DNA from: Mariannaea sp. PMI_226
Lineage: Eukaryota; Ascomycota; Sordariomycetes; Hypocreales; Nectriaceae
Reading direction: 5' to 3'
DNA: 64,000 nucleotides
Assembly: GCA_024336345.1 (NCBI GenBank)
Contig: JANFOG010000002.1
Location: 2,790,001-2,854,000, forward strand
Shown piece by piece: positions 37,730 to 47,847 of this stretch (position 1 is the first letter of the stretch; each line of letters begins with the position of its first letter). The notes below the pieces were generated by a model, which was not told the DNA's origin, did no database searches, and saw only the letters and a program-made list of their open reading frames with translations. The position numbers and the translations under genes were made by a program.

Positions 37730-38343
37730 GGTGATAAGAGGCGAGTATAGAATATCGAGTATGGGAGATATGTAAAATAAAGGATACGATCACGAATAAA
37801 AAAGAAACGGGAGCCTACAGCACCAGCAAAATATAACTAATGTGTGCTCTCAAAGGTGCGAGTTAAAGGTGGGGGTGGGGTAAACCTGTTGCGACTTTGC
37901 ATAGGTACGTGCAGGCAGGCAGGTGGTTCCTGCCATGAAGGTGTGTGTAGCGTGTGGAGGGTGTGTCTCGTCTCCTTTGGGACAGACAGCTCGGTACGTA
38001 CCCTTGATGACAAAGGAACGACCTGAAGAGGCATTGTGGCTTGTGGCTTGGTTTCTCTGCTGCCCCCCGGAGCTCCCTCGGGTTTTTCCGGCACCTGGCC
38101 GACCACGACCAAAGCGGCTTTCGTTGGTGCCAGAGCCTGTCCGGCCACAAGGGAAATGGATCCCTCAGTCCACGTGACCGTGTCCAATCAGCGCCGGTCC
38201 ATTTCGGAACGCTCGAGTAGGTTTTCTCTGATGCTAATGATCTTTGCTGAGCCCTTTTGTCCTCCGACTCCGAGAACGATTCCCCATCGCCGACTTACAA
38301 TCGATTGCGGCTCATCCAGCAGCGACGGTCTAGCTCGCCCATC
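37730..38343. promoter_or_regulatory. Divergent upstream region of RNA1 and CYT1
   Basis: 614 bp separate the two start codons. AT-rich leader-like sequence lies on the RNA1 side (37740-37840). No TATA box stands out for either gene. The ORFs here have no protein-like composition. Confidence 0.5.
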
Positions 38344-39655
38344 ATGCTTGCAAGGACGTCTATGCGCGCGTCGCGCATCCTCAATGGCCTCCAGAACGGT
38401 GCTGCCGCCGCTTCTAAGGTATGGCACGATCATGCCCATCAGCCTTCCTGTTTGCCGAGGGAACACCTTCACGAGCTCCAACTTGCCTCAGCAACGCCAA
38501 TCGCTTCACAATGACCTTCTATTCAATGGAACTGACCGCTGACCGTGTTTTGATTGCAGCGTGCCGCTTCCTCGAGCTCCAGCGCCGCCGGCGAAGCTTC
38601 TGCCACCCGATTGAACTTCGCCGCCATTGCCTCGACCTCTCTCGCCGTCGGTTCCATGGCCTGGTACTACCATCTTTATGGACCTGTTGCTTTTGCTTCG
38701 ACTCCTGCCGAGGAGGGGTACGTGAATCTCGACTCAGGACGACACGGTGGTCGGGCCGCCTCAATCCGGCCCATTGAGGCATAAACGCCACCACATGAAC
38801 GTGCCACCAATTCAAAATCACCAATTGCTAACTGTTAACGCAGTCTTCACCCTACCAACTACCCCTGGGTTCACCAGAAGCTCTTCAAGACCTATGATCA
38901 TCAGGCGTAAGTTTTAATCACGATGCCGTTCGTCTGGGTGATTCCCCCATCAGCTGACACTTGCCCCCTCTGCTTCGTACAGCCTTCGCCGTGGTTTCCA
39001 GGTCTACCAGGAGGTCTGCGCCTCCTGCCACTCCCTGGATCGAGTTCCTTACCGAGCCCTTGTCGGTACTATCCTGACCGTTGATGAGGCCAAGGCCCTG
39101 GCCGAGGAGAACGAGTTCCCCGGCGAGCCCAACGAGGAGGGCGAGATCGAGATGCGACCCGGAAAGCTTGCCGACTACCTTCCTGCCCCCTACAAGAACG
39201 AGGAGGCTGCCCGTTTCGCCAACAACGGTGCCCTTCCCCCGGATCTGAGCTTGATCGTCAAGGCCCGCCACGGTGGCTGCGACTATATCTTCAGCTTGCT
39301 CACTGGTTACCCTGAGGAGGCCCCCGCCGGTGTCACTGTTGCCCCTGGCATGAACTTCAACCCTTACTTCCCTGGAACTGGCATTGCCATGGCTCGTGTC
39401 CTGTACGAAGATCTCGTCGAGTACGAGGACGGGACTCCTGCCACCACCTCGCAGATGGCCAAGGATGTTGTTGAGTTCCTCAACTGGGCCGCTGAGCCTG
39501 AGATGGATGACCGCAAGAAGATGGGTATGAAGGTCTTGGTTGTGTCTGCTTCCCTCTGGGCCGTCAGCGTGTGGGTCAAGCGATACAAGTGGGCTTGGGT
39601 TAAGTCGAGAAAGATTGCTTATGATCCTCCCAAGGAGGTCAAGGTCCGCCGATAA
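38344..39655 (+). CDS. CYT1: Cytochrome c1, heme protein of respiratory complex III
   Basis: Cytochrome c1 passes electrons from the Rieske protein to cytochrome c at the outer face of the inner mitochondrial membrane. Four exons: 38344-38418, 38560-38717, 38844-38906 and 38983-39655; introns are 141, 126 and 76 bp. The product is 322 residues. The N-terminus is a bipartite mitochondrial leader: an Arg/Ser/Ala-rich presequence ([15 protein letters not shown]), then a hydrophobic sorting segment near [16 protein letters not shown]. Splices give [13 protein letters not shown] and DHQALRRGF in frame. Heme is bound at C111-x-x-C114-H115 (CASCH), with axial Met222 in PGMNF. A transmembrane anchor ([16 protein letters not shown]) and basic matrix tail end the protein. 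Confidence 0.97.
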
Positions 39656-41371
39656 ACAGGCACTATAATCTCTCATTTGTATACTAGTCGCCCCCCTAGA
39701 GCAGCTCCTTTGTCGGTGGCGGGTAGAAAAGTGGAAATGTCGCGAGCGGTGTTTGTAGGGAGGAGTGTAGAGTGTAAATCAGATGAATCGTTCAAATACC
39801 TTGTTTGAGTTAGAGCCACTGCGTTTCGATGTCCTGCTCGAATCAGCCTGTTAGGGTGTCTAGATACTTTACTTGACCCTTACAGGATAAAGACGCTCTT
39901 GGATCTTTTCTAACAAACCAGTGGTATAATTCTGTACGATCTGCAAGCATGCAAATATGCATGAATTAATAAAATCTACACTGTCAGCATATGATTTCGA
40001 CGGCTTAGTTGTGTCCCTTCTGTGAGGTTTTAGGCGTCGAGTATAGAGCCTTACGTGTTTTACTTGTTAAAGGAAACATTCATGCTATATTTTGACTGAT
40101 AGTATAATTTGATGAGGCTACACAAGGGAGTAGTTTTGCAAATATATATCTATTACTCCTTACCGTAGTGATATAATGATATGCTGCTTCGACTGAGGTA
40201 AATGTTACATCTCGCGAAGGGCAGGGCTATTGATATACTTGGGAGATGAGTAAATGGAATGCAAACTCAATTCTTTATATCTGTACTCAATGTATTACCA
40301 TGTCACTCTGCACTGGGGAGAGAGACATATTACCTTGGTATATATGTTGCACCTAGTGAGCGACAGAGAATCTGAGGTATAACAGAGATGTGTGGGGAGC
40401 CCCAAAAGCGGTCATCCGAGGACATTTGCTGAGCTGTGGCGCCTGCCTGATTTTCCCTGCATGTTTGTATAGATATGTTAAAGAGACATACATTGATAGA
40501 ACAACGACTTGTCAATGTAAATGGCGTATAGTGTTACCTATCTATTGTCTTGGTCATCTAAGCAGTGCCCTTTGATGTAGCGCGATACCTCTGTCTGTCT
40601 CCACACAATCCTCTCACTATGTGCCTGAATGCACATTAGAGTAGCTGGGCGGTGTTTTTTAGAGGCACTGAAGACTCAATGATTGTCACGATGCATAATG
40701 GTAGGATAGACGGACCATTTTCCACGCCATTGGCCAGAATTGATTTTCTGTTGGTGACTGGCACATAACGACATAAAAACCATGAAAATAACCTCAGTCA
40801 AGCCCCTCCATCACTGAGCCCAGTAATGATGCCATATCAATTATCAATACGGGAAGCCTGAGCCGCTTTCTCTGGGGTGGCTAGCGGATTGCTGGACGGA
40901 TTATGGCCTGTAGTAGCCTGGAGGGTGGCGTAACTTTAGGCGGCACATCCACTAAGATCACTCTAAAGGTCCACTGACGAGGGCCCGAGCCGGAGGCACC
41001 TGCACTGCATCGAATGCAAGCAGTCGGCAAGGCATGGATGGTTGGAATCTCCCTGAGTTCACCCGGTTGGCCCAGCCAACCCCCTCCTCCTCCACCTCCA
41101 GCACGACGAGCCTGGTCACTCACTCACTGTGCTCATCCATCTGCCCATCCAACGCCTGCCTCTTACCACTCCCCCGTTCCCTTTTCCTTCAACCACCCCT
41201 TGACTTACTTTCAAATAATCAAATCGAATGAGCTGATCCTCAACCTGACATCCTCGCCTCCTCCTCCCCCAGAGAAGCGTTTTCCGTATCTTCTCATCGC
41301 CTCGAAGCTTCCTGCGACTCGCCGTGCATTTGGCTCGGCCGTCGGCAGAAACCATCATCGACTTCTAAACT
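39656..41371. other. Intergenic region CYT1 to zinc-binding protein
   Basis: 1.7 kb in tandem orientation. The first part is AT-rich 3' flank, with an AATAAA at 39968. The last 250 bp are pyrimidine-rich and probably promoter and leader of the next gene. The 124-aa ORF overlapping the next gene's start is Pro-rich and unsupported. Confidence 0.5.
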
Positions 41372-42073
41372 ATGCCCTTCGTCGGTGAAGACGTCCTCTC
41401 AGGGCGCAAGCGAAGATGGGATGCCGACGACGAGACCGACATCCTCGCCCTATACGCCCCTGACGAACCCAAAGACTTCTATGTCGTCAACCAGCGTGCC
41501 GAGTTGCCCTCACGCAAGATCATCCCCTTAGCCTCCAAGCGAGCTCGCATCTCAGACGACGACATTCTTATTCACGACAACTTTGCCTCCTCACCTTCAT
41601 CCTCTAATACACCCTTCTCCCACCGGAGGCGCAGATCCTCGCAGCTCAGAAACCTGCAGGTCCAGCCTACCTTGGTCAACCGCTTCGCTAAGCCGACCAG
41701 CGCCATCCTGGCCCCTTGCCACATCTGCCACCGCCGCCCAACTAAGAAATCAGACTTGGATTCCTTTGCTGAGTGCCAAGGCTGTGGTGAGCGTACATGC
41801 TTCATATGCATCCGTGAGTGTCAGGGCTGGAACCTCGATGACGTCTCGGTGCTCTCTGAGCAAGAAATGCTTTCACGGTCTTTCCACATGGACGACGTGG
41901 ATGATCTACAATCTTCTGAGCAATACGGTGAACGAAGTGATGGCCAGCGAGACCGGAAAGGTTGGGTTGCTGGAGGCCACCGCTCAGTTGTTTGCAGTCG
42001 GTGTTGCATTGAACGCGGCGCGGAGGGAGACGTTACCTGTCTAGGATGTTTCTCCCGCATGGAGGGGTCCTAA
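41372..42073 (+). CDS. Cys-rich putative zinc-binding protein, function unknown
   Basis: I do not recognise a named family for this 233-residue single-exon protein. The N-terminal half is charged (GRKRRWDADDETDILALY) with a basic RRRRSS patch near 85-90, possibly nuclear targeting. The C-terminal half carries ordered Cys/His pairs: C116-x2-C119-H120, C135-x2-C138, C143-x2-C146 and C150, then a less conserved acidic linker. A second group follows: C208, C211, C212, C223-x2-C226. The spacing resembles a split RING- or PHD-like treble of zinc sites in which the linker interrupts the domain. The Trp at WNLDD sits after the first block. Zinc binding is inferred from spacing only. Confidence 0.75.
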   Translation: MPFVGEDVLSGRKRRWDADDETDILALYAPDEPKDFYVVNQRAELPSRKIIPLASKRARISDDDILIHDNFASSPSSSNTPFSHRRRRSSQLRNLQVQPTLVNRFAKPTSAILAPCHICHRRPTKKSDLDSFAECQGCGERTCFICIRECQGWNLDDVSVLSEQEMLSRSFHMDDVDDLQSSEQYGERSDGQRDRKGWVAGGHRSVVCSRCCIERGAEGDVTCLGCFSRMEGS

Positions 42074-42620
42074 ATAAGAAAAAAAATATCGCAACTCTCA
42101 ACAAGACCCCAGGGAAATATAATGAATCACGACTTTTAATTCTTCGACACCCTTACATTGGTTGCCCCTCTCTGCCTTGCTGAGGGAGCTGGGTTTCAAA
42201 CTACTCTTTGGTTTCGCTTTGGATGGATATGGGGAAGCATGCCATGCCCCTACATGTTACTGGCTTTTTGGTTGATTTGAGCAAATGAATTACATACACA
42301 ACTCAACATACGATGGATCAGGGAATGGAGTGCTTGGCGTTTTGTTTTTGGAGGCAACTTTGGCCTGGAGGCCTCAAATTCACATCCACGCCAACCGATT
42401 GGAATTGACCTGGGAAATCAACATACGTATTCGTAGATAGGTAGACATCAAATACAATAATTACTCTCACACAACGTGCCACTTGTCAATTTGTGAACAT
42501 GTCAACTCACTTGCAGCAGTATATCATCAATATGTGTGTATGTGACGTCTATTAACCCGCCATCCTGTTACCGTTTAATCATACACCAAATTACATGACC
42601 CCACGCTATTTGCCTCCCTC
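42074..42620. other. Convergent spacer, zinc-binding protein to RPT1
   Basis: 547 bp of AT-rich 3' flank from two convergent genes. No RNA gene, repeat or credible ORF is visible. Confidence 0.5.
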
Positions 42621-44099
42621 TTAGTTATACTGCATATACGTCGCCGTCGAGTTAAACTTGAGGTTGCCCTTGATAACCTTGTCCACGGCGTCAAGGAAGT
42701 CCTTCTCCGACGCAACCTTTCTCCTGGCACGGATGGCGAACATACCAGCCTCAGTACACACACTTCTTAGCTCGGCACCAGTGGCATTGGGGCAGAGACG
42801 TGAGATGAGCTCCCATCTGATGTCCCGATCGACGGACATGCTCTTGGCGTGGATACGGAGAATGTTTGCACGGCCTTCGAGGTCAGGAAGCGAGAACTCG
42901 ATCTTTCGGTCGATACGGCCCGGTCGCATCAGGGCAGGGTCCAGGGTTGACGGTCTGTTCGTGGCAAACATGACCTTGATGTTTCCTCGGGCGTCAAAAC
43001 CATCGAGCTGAGTAATGAGTTCCAGCATAGTTCGCTGGACTTCGTTATCTCCTCCAGCGCCGTCATCAAATCGAGCACCACCAATGGCATCGATTTCATC
43101 GAAGAAGATAATGCAGGCCTTCTTCGTCCGCGCCATCTCGAATAGTTCTCGCACCATTCTGGCACCCTCACCAACGTACTTCTGGACCAGTTCGCTACCA
43201 ATAACTCGGATGAAAGTGGCGTCTGTTCGGTTGGCGACTGCTCGAGCACAAAGCGTCTTTCCTGTGCCGGGAGGGCCGTAGAGAAGAGCACCCTTGGGAG
43301 GATCGATACCCAGGTTGACGAATCGCTCGGGTGAGAGTAGGGGCATCTCTACAACCTCTCGCAGCTTCTCGACTTGTTCCTTGCATCCACCAACATCACC
43401 ATAGGTGACGTCGGGCTTCTCCTCCACAGTCATCATCGTAACACTTGCATCGATTTTTGGCGGCAAAGGAAGCATGATCTGATACTTGTTGCGATCCACG
43501 CCCACCCGCATGCCTTCCTCAATATCTGTGGGACTGACTCGATCTCCCAGCTGGACGACGAATTTGGCGATTTGCTTCACGTTGATAACGTACTTGCTCT
43601 TCGACTCATCCCCCTTCTCATCGGCAATAATCTTGGTACATCTTGCAACCTGGAAAGGCTGCTCTTCGGACATTCGTTGACGGTCGGCGGCAACATCCCA
43701 AAGATGTGGGGGTGCAAGTCCAGTATCGGATTCCTAAGGAAAATTAGATATCGTTGCGGGGAGGGTGTCCAACGATCGAACCTTGACACCAATCTTCTCG
43801 TCTACACTTTGTTGTTTCTCCTTGATCTGCTTCTCCAACTTCTTGAGGGCAGTTCCATATGGTGCGGCACCGTACGTCTTCAGGACTTGGATATCCCTGT
43901 TCCCTAATTAGTGATCCAGATCTTTCCATACGGGTGATGCGCGTTCGTACTCGTCGGTCAACGGTGTGATCTTCTTCTCTTCTACTTCATCATCGGCGAA
44001 GTTCTTCTGGTACTTTTCCCAGTTTTGACCGGTAGCGGAAGGCTGAAATGGTTAGCACACATGGTCCAGGGCGATTGGATTGGTGTGGTGGCTGACCAT
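42621..44099 (-). CDS. RPT1: 26S proteasome regulatory ATPase Rpt1 (PSMC2)
   Basis: One of six AAA ATPases in the base of the 19S particle that unfold substrates and open the 20S gate. The exons are 44099-44097 (ATG only), 44042-43951, 43896-43782 and 43733-42621; introns are 54, 54 and 48 bp. The product is 440 residues. Spliced sequence includes [28 protein letters not shown] and [14 protein letters not shown], all Rpt1 hallmarks. The AAA module shows Walker A GPPGTGKT, pore-loop KYVGEG, Walker B IIFFDEID and the arginine-finger region RPGRID. The C-terminus is YMQYN, as in yeast Rpt1. The first donor (GTCAGC) is weak, but no in-frame ATG exists in exon 2. It is head-to-head with CCT4. Confidence 0.96.
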
Positions 44100-44564
44100 T
44101 GTGAATTCCGCAGGTCTAGAGTTCCTCTAAGTTCTCGATCCAGTACCAAGATATTGTAACAGGGTTAATAGGTCTAGATTGGATTATGGGGGGGATGGAT
44201 GTCGTCGTTGGTTGATGTCGTGGTCGTTGTGTTCGCTGTTCACTATGGGTTTTAGGGATGATGAATGCCATGGAAGGTGGTTCCGTAATCCGTGAGCTGC
44301 CTTGAGCTCAAGCACGGACCAGGTACCGCGAGGCTGTCTCGTATCTAGCCACCTACAGTTAGTCCAAGGTACATTCCGGAACTGGAGGATCTCTTCCCCC
44401 GAATCCAAAAATTCTAGGTGTCAATTATTTGTCGACCAGCGGAGTAGGGCAGGAGGTGGGACATCCCAAGGCTACCGGATTCTGTGAAGTCGTGTTCCTG
44501 TAAAGCCCCGCGATCTCAACAACACTTCTCAGATTCCCGGGACCGCCATCAGTTTTCTTAAAAA
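44100..44564. promoter_or_regulatory. Divergent promoter region RPT1 / CCT4
   Basis: 465 bp between two proteostasis genes transcribed away from each other. I looked for the yeast PACE element (GGTGGCAAA) and did not find it. A palindromic heat-shock-element core is described separately. Confidence 0.6.
44373..44382. promoter_or_regulatory. Heat-shock-element-like core nTTCnnGAAn
   Basis: The site reads ATTCCGGAAC, two inverted HSE pentamers with exact spacing. A third pentamer is not clear, so binding by Hsf1 is a suggestion only. It lies about 180 bp from the CCT4 start and 275 bp from the RPT1 start. Confidence 0.35.
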
Positions 44565-46357
44565 ATGTCTGCCCCGGCCGCAGTATCAGCCCCCGCTGCG
44601 GGTGGCTCTAGTAATGCTACATTTCGTGTATGTGAAGCTCCCCGCCAAGCTCTTGAGCTTCCCCCCCGCTGACTATGTTACAGGATAAGGAGAAGCCCAT
44701 GGCAGTCCGCTCGTCCAACATTGTTGCCGCACGAGGTATGAAGATTTCTTTTCCTTTTACTCGTTGACCTGCGCAAAATACTTACATTCACCTAAGCTGT
44801 CGCCGATGCCATCCGAACCTCCCTTGGACCTCGAGGAATGGACAAGATGATTCGAAGTGGAAAGGGGGAGACCATTATCACGAACGATGGCAACACCATG
44901 CTCAAGAGCATGTCTGTAATGCACCCTACAGCTAAGATGCTTGTCAACCTGTCTGGTGCCCAGGATGTTGAAGCTGGTGATGGAACTACTTCCGTTGTTG
45001 TCATCTGTGGAAGCTTGCTTGGTGCTGCCGACCGACTTCTCTCCAAGGGCATCCACCCCTCAGTCATTTCCGAGTCTTTCCAGCGCGCCGCCGCCGCCGC
45101 AGTCGAGGTTCTTCACGACATGTCCCAGCCCATCTCTTTGACCGATACCGCCTCCCTTCTTCAAGCCGCCAACACCTCACTGTCGTCCAAGATCGTCTCC
45201 CAATACTCCAACCTACTTGGCCCTATGGCGGTCAACGCTGTCACCAAGACCATCGATCTCAAGACTGCTGAAAATGTCGATCTTAAGAACATTCGAATTG
45301 TGAAAAGAGTCGGTGGTACTATGGAGGATAGCGAGCTTGTTGATGGTCTGGTCCTCACCCAACCCGTTCTGAAGAACGCCGCTGGTCCTATTCGCATGGA
45401 GAAGGCTAGAATCGGTCTGATTCAGTTCCAGCTAAGCCCTCCCAAGCCTGACGTATGGAACCATACATTGATCTTTCTTCTTCTGATTACAGACATATGC
45501 TGACTCTCGACTAGATGGAGAACACCATTCAGGTCAACGACTACCGACAGATGGACAAAATCGTCAAGGAGGAGCGATTATACCTCCTTAACATGGCCAA
45601 GAAGATCAAGAAGGCCAAGTGCAATGTTCTCCTAATTCAAAAGTCCATTCTCCGCGATGCCGTCAACGACCTATCGCTACATTTCTTGGCCAAGCTTGGC
45701 ATCATGGCCATCAAGGATATCGAGCGTGATGAGGTTGAGTTCATTTGCAAGTCTACTGGCTGCAAGCCCATCGCAGATGTCGATTCCTTTACCGAGGATA
45801 AGCTAGGATCCGCGGACTTGGTTGAGGAAGTTCAGTCGTCTGGATCGCGCATGGTCAAGGTTACTGGCACTAAATCGGCTGGCAAGACCGTCTCCGTGGT
45901 GGTTCGTGGTGCCAACTCCTTGATTTTGGAAGAGGCTGAGCGAAGTTTGCATGACGCTCTTTGCGTGGTGCGCTGCCTGGTCAAGAAGAAGGCCCTGATC
46001 GCTGGTGGTGGTGCCCCTGAGATTGAGGTTGCTGCCCAACTCTCCAAGCAAGCGCGAAGCTTGACGGGCACTGAGGCTATTTGCTGGAAGGCCTTTGCTG
46101 ATGCCCTCGAGGTCATCCCTACAACTCTGGCCGAGAATGCTGGATTGAACAGCATCAAGGTGGTGACGGACCTTCGCCACAGACACGAGATGGGCGAGAA
46201 GAACGCAGGAGTCAGTATCAAGTCCGGAGGCGTTAACTCCAACATCTCCAAGGAGAACGTGCTGCAGCCCCTGCTTGTCAGCACGAGTGCGATTCAGTTG
46301 GCCGCCGAGACGGTGAAGATGATTCTGCGTATAGATGATATTGCTTTGACCAGATAG
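44565..46357 (+). CDS. CCT4: T-complex protein 1 subunit delta (CCT4)
   Basis: A subunit of the cytosolic TRiC/CCT chaperonin that folds actin, tubulin and other proteins. Exons: 44565-44627, 44684-44735, 44797-45452 and 45515-46357; introns are 56, 61 and 62 bp. The product is 537 residues (human 539). Splicing gives [17 protein letters not shown] and [19 protein letters not shown] in frame, then PPKPDMENTI. Chaperonin motifs include [17 protein letters not shown], the ATP-site GDGTTS, and GGGAPEIE near the C-terminal equatorial domain. The third intron would be read through for only a few codons before a stop, so splicing is required. A 226-aa antisense ORF over the 3' part is a shadow. Confidence 0.97.
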
Positions 46358-46725
46358 ATAAAAAAGATATCCCCCAGCAGGATAACGCCTTATGCTGTAT
46401 GATAATACTAAAATGGGTTGCACATCTGCTATATTTATTTTTCTTTGTCTTGACAGTCCTAGTGTACTCGTAGTCAAATGCACGAGGCCATAAGCATGGT
46501 GTTGGAAGTTGGAAGTCGATTGGCATCATCGTTCCTTCTTTGGTATCTTCTACGGCCTCGGTCTTGATTAGATCTGCGAGAGGATTCTCAGCACCACAAC
46601 ATTGGCTACTACTTACCAAGTAAACCCGCAAAAATAACAATAACCCTTTGTTTCCTGTTACTTGAGGCTCTCTCGTTTCACTAAATTTGCTCGCCCTCCA
46701 AAGCCTTTTTCCGACGTATCTCGTA
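46358..46725. other. Intergenic spacer after CCT4
   Basis: 368 bp in tandem orientation, AT-rich at the CCT4 side. No repeat or RNA gene is visible. It must contain the CCT4 3' UTR and the promoter of the next small gene. Confidence 0.5.
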
Positions 46726-47228
46726 ATGTCTTCTCCCAATCAGGAATCCACTTGTTCTGACCACGAGAGTCCTGATCCAAGCTTTATCGCAATGGATATT
46801 CAAGAACGCATCAGAGAGGTATAATCCAACTACCTCCAGCTTACAGATATAATTTGTTGACATGCTAGCAGCTTAAGGCTGACAAGGACCGCCGCATGAA
46901 CGCCGTTGTTGAAGAGGCCGCTGCGGCTTTCGCTGATATTCGAGCTCGGTACATCGACTATGAGAATCAGCGACACAACAAAGAGTATATTTGCCCTGCC
47001 ATCTTCCGCGATGAGTCTCTAATTAATTTTCCCCTCACTATAAATAGGAGACACCGTCAAGCAGAAGAAGTGCATTCAATCTTAGTGGCTCTTGAGCGTC
47101 AGAGTGAGATCCAAGACAAGATAGAGGCCATTCTGAAGAGCTGCTTCGAAACTACCCGATTGTTGGAGAACATGATCTTAGTCGGGTATGCTGGACGGGA
47201 GGAAGATTTGAAGAAGTGTACGAAGTGA
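46726..47228 (+). CDS. Small coiled-coil protein of unknown function
   Basis: Not recognised. Exon 1 is 46726-46818 and exon 2 starts at 46872 after a 53-bp intron (GTATAA, AGCAG), linking QERIRE to LKADKDRR in frame. A second intron is likely at 46985-47047 (GTATAT donor, CTAATTA branch, AATAG acceptor); it is 63 bp with no stop. The spliced protein is therefore 128 residues, and the retained form 149. I prefer splicing, because the insert is hydrophobic and breaks an otherwise continuous charged helix (RHNKERHRQAEEVHSIL). The rest is heptad-like with many Glu, Lys and Ala, like small subunits of kinetochore, tethering or organelle complexes; no such role is shown. Confidence 0.75.
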
Positions 47229-47459
47229 AAAGCTAGGCTTTTGTGTTGTGGTTGTTTCATACGTGGGAGCTGTGATCCGCTATTGCGATGTCGTAATCAG
47301 TCATATTCGAAATAGGCATTCCGCTTACCCAGGAATCACGCCACAGTGAATTTATTTCGGCAACGGGAGAGGAAATAAGAGATGATTTGCTTGTTTCTTA
47401 AGTCTACATGAATGTGTTGTACAATAGCCCTCGAAGACCAAATGCTCCGTCTAAATCTT

Positions 47460-47847
47460 TTACACCTGGTATCCAAATCCCGACATGCAGCTTCGGTACT
47501 GCTCAATGAACGACTTGCAATCGGCGACTGGGTCCTTGGCGTTGGAAAACAGCATGCACTCGTCGCGCTTTGACTTCTCTTCTTTGCAAACACAGCATGG
47601 CTATGGACAATCGTTAGATTCACAGCGAATTGGCTAGGTCTTAGGCTAGGTTTCAGCCTCACCTTGGGCTTGTTCTCCTTGGTGGCCGTTGACGAGATGG
47701 CAGCGGCAGCGGCAGCGGCGGACGCTTAGCAAATTGGTTAGCCGAAATGTGCAGAAAGGGACGGATGGGATGCTCGCCGCCGCCAATTGACGCAGGGCGG
47801 GCATTGGGGGTTTGCGACTTACGGATGGTGGCGGTTCGGGCGTCCAT
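47460..47847 (-). CDS. COX17: Cytochrome c oxidase copper chaperone Cox17
   Basis: Cox17 carries Cu(I) in the mitochondrial intermembrane space to Sco1 and Cox11 for cytochrome oxidase assembly. Exons: 47847-47823, 47724-47663 and 47600-47460; introns are 98 and 62 bp. The product is 75 residues. After an Ala-rich lead (from GCC/GCT repeats) comes KPCCVC with the copper-binding Cys pair C31-C32. A twin CX9C helical hairpin follows (C34/C44 and C57/C67), the Mia40-dependent import signature. It ends SGFGYQV, typical of the family. The gene converges with the small coiled-coil gene across 231 bp. Each exon alone is too short to be recognised as a gene, so this model depends on the splice sites, which keep frame. 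Confidence 0.95.

Noticed and set aside
38918..39676. 252-aa ORF on the minus strand
   Set aside because: It lies antisense to the last exon of CYT1 and is open only because of the codon bias of that exon; its sequence shows no domain.
45803..46483. 226-aa ORF on the minus strand
   Set aside because: Antisense shadow of the CCT4 last exon, which is a firm gene.
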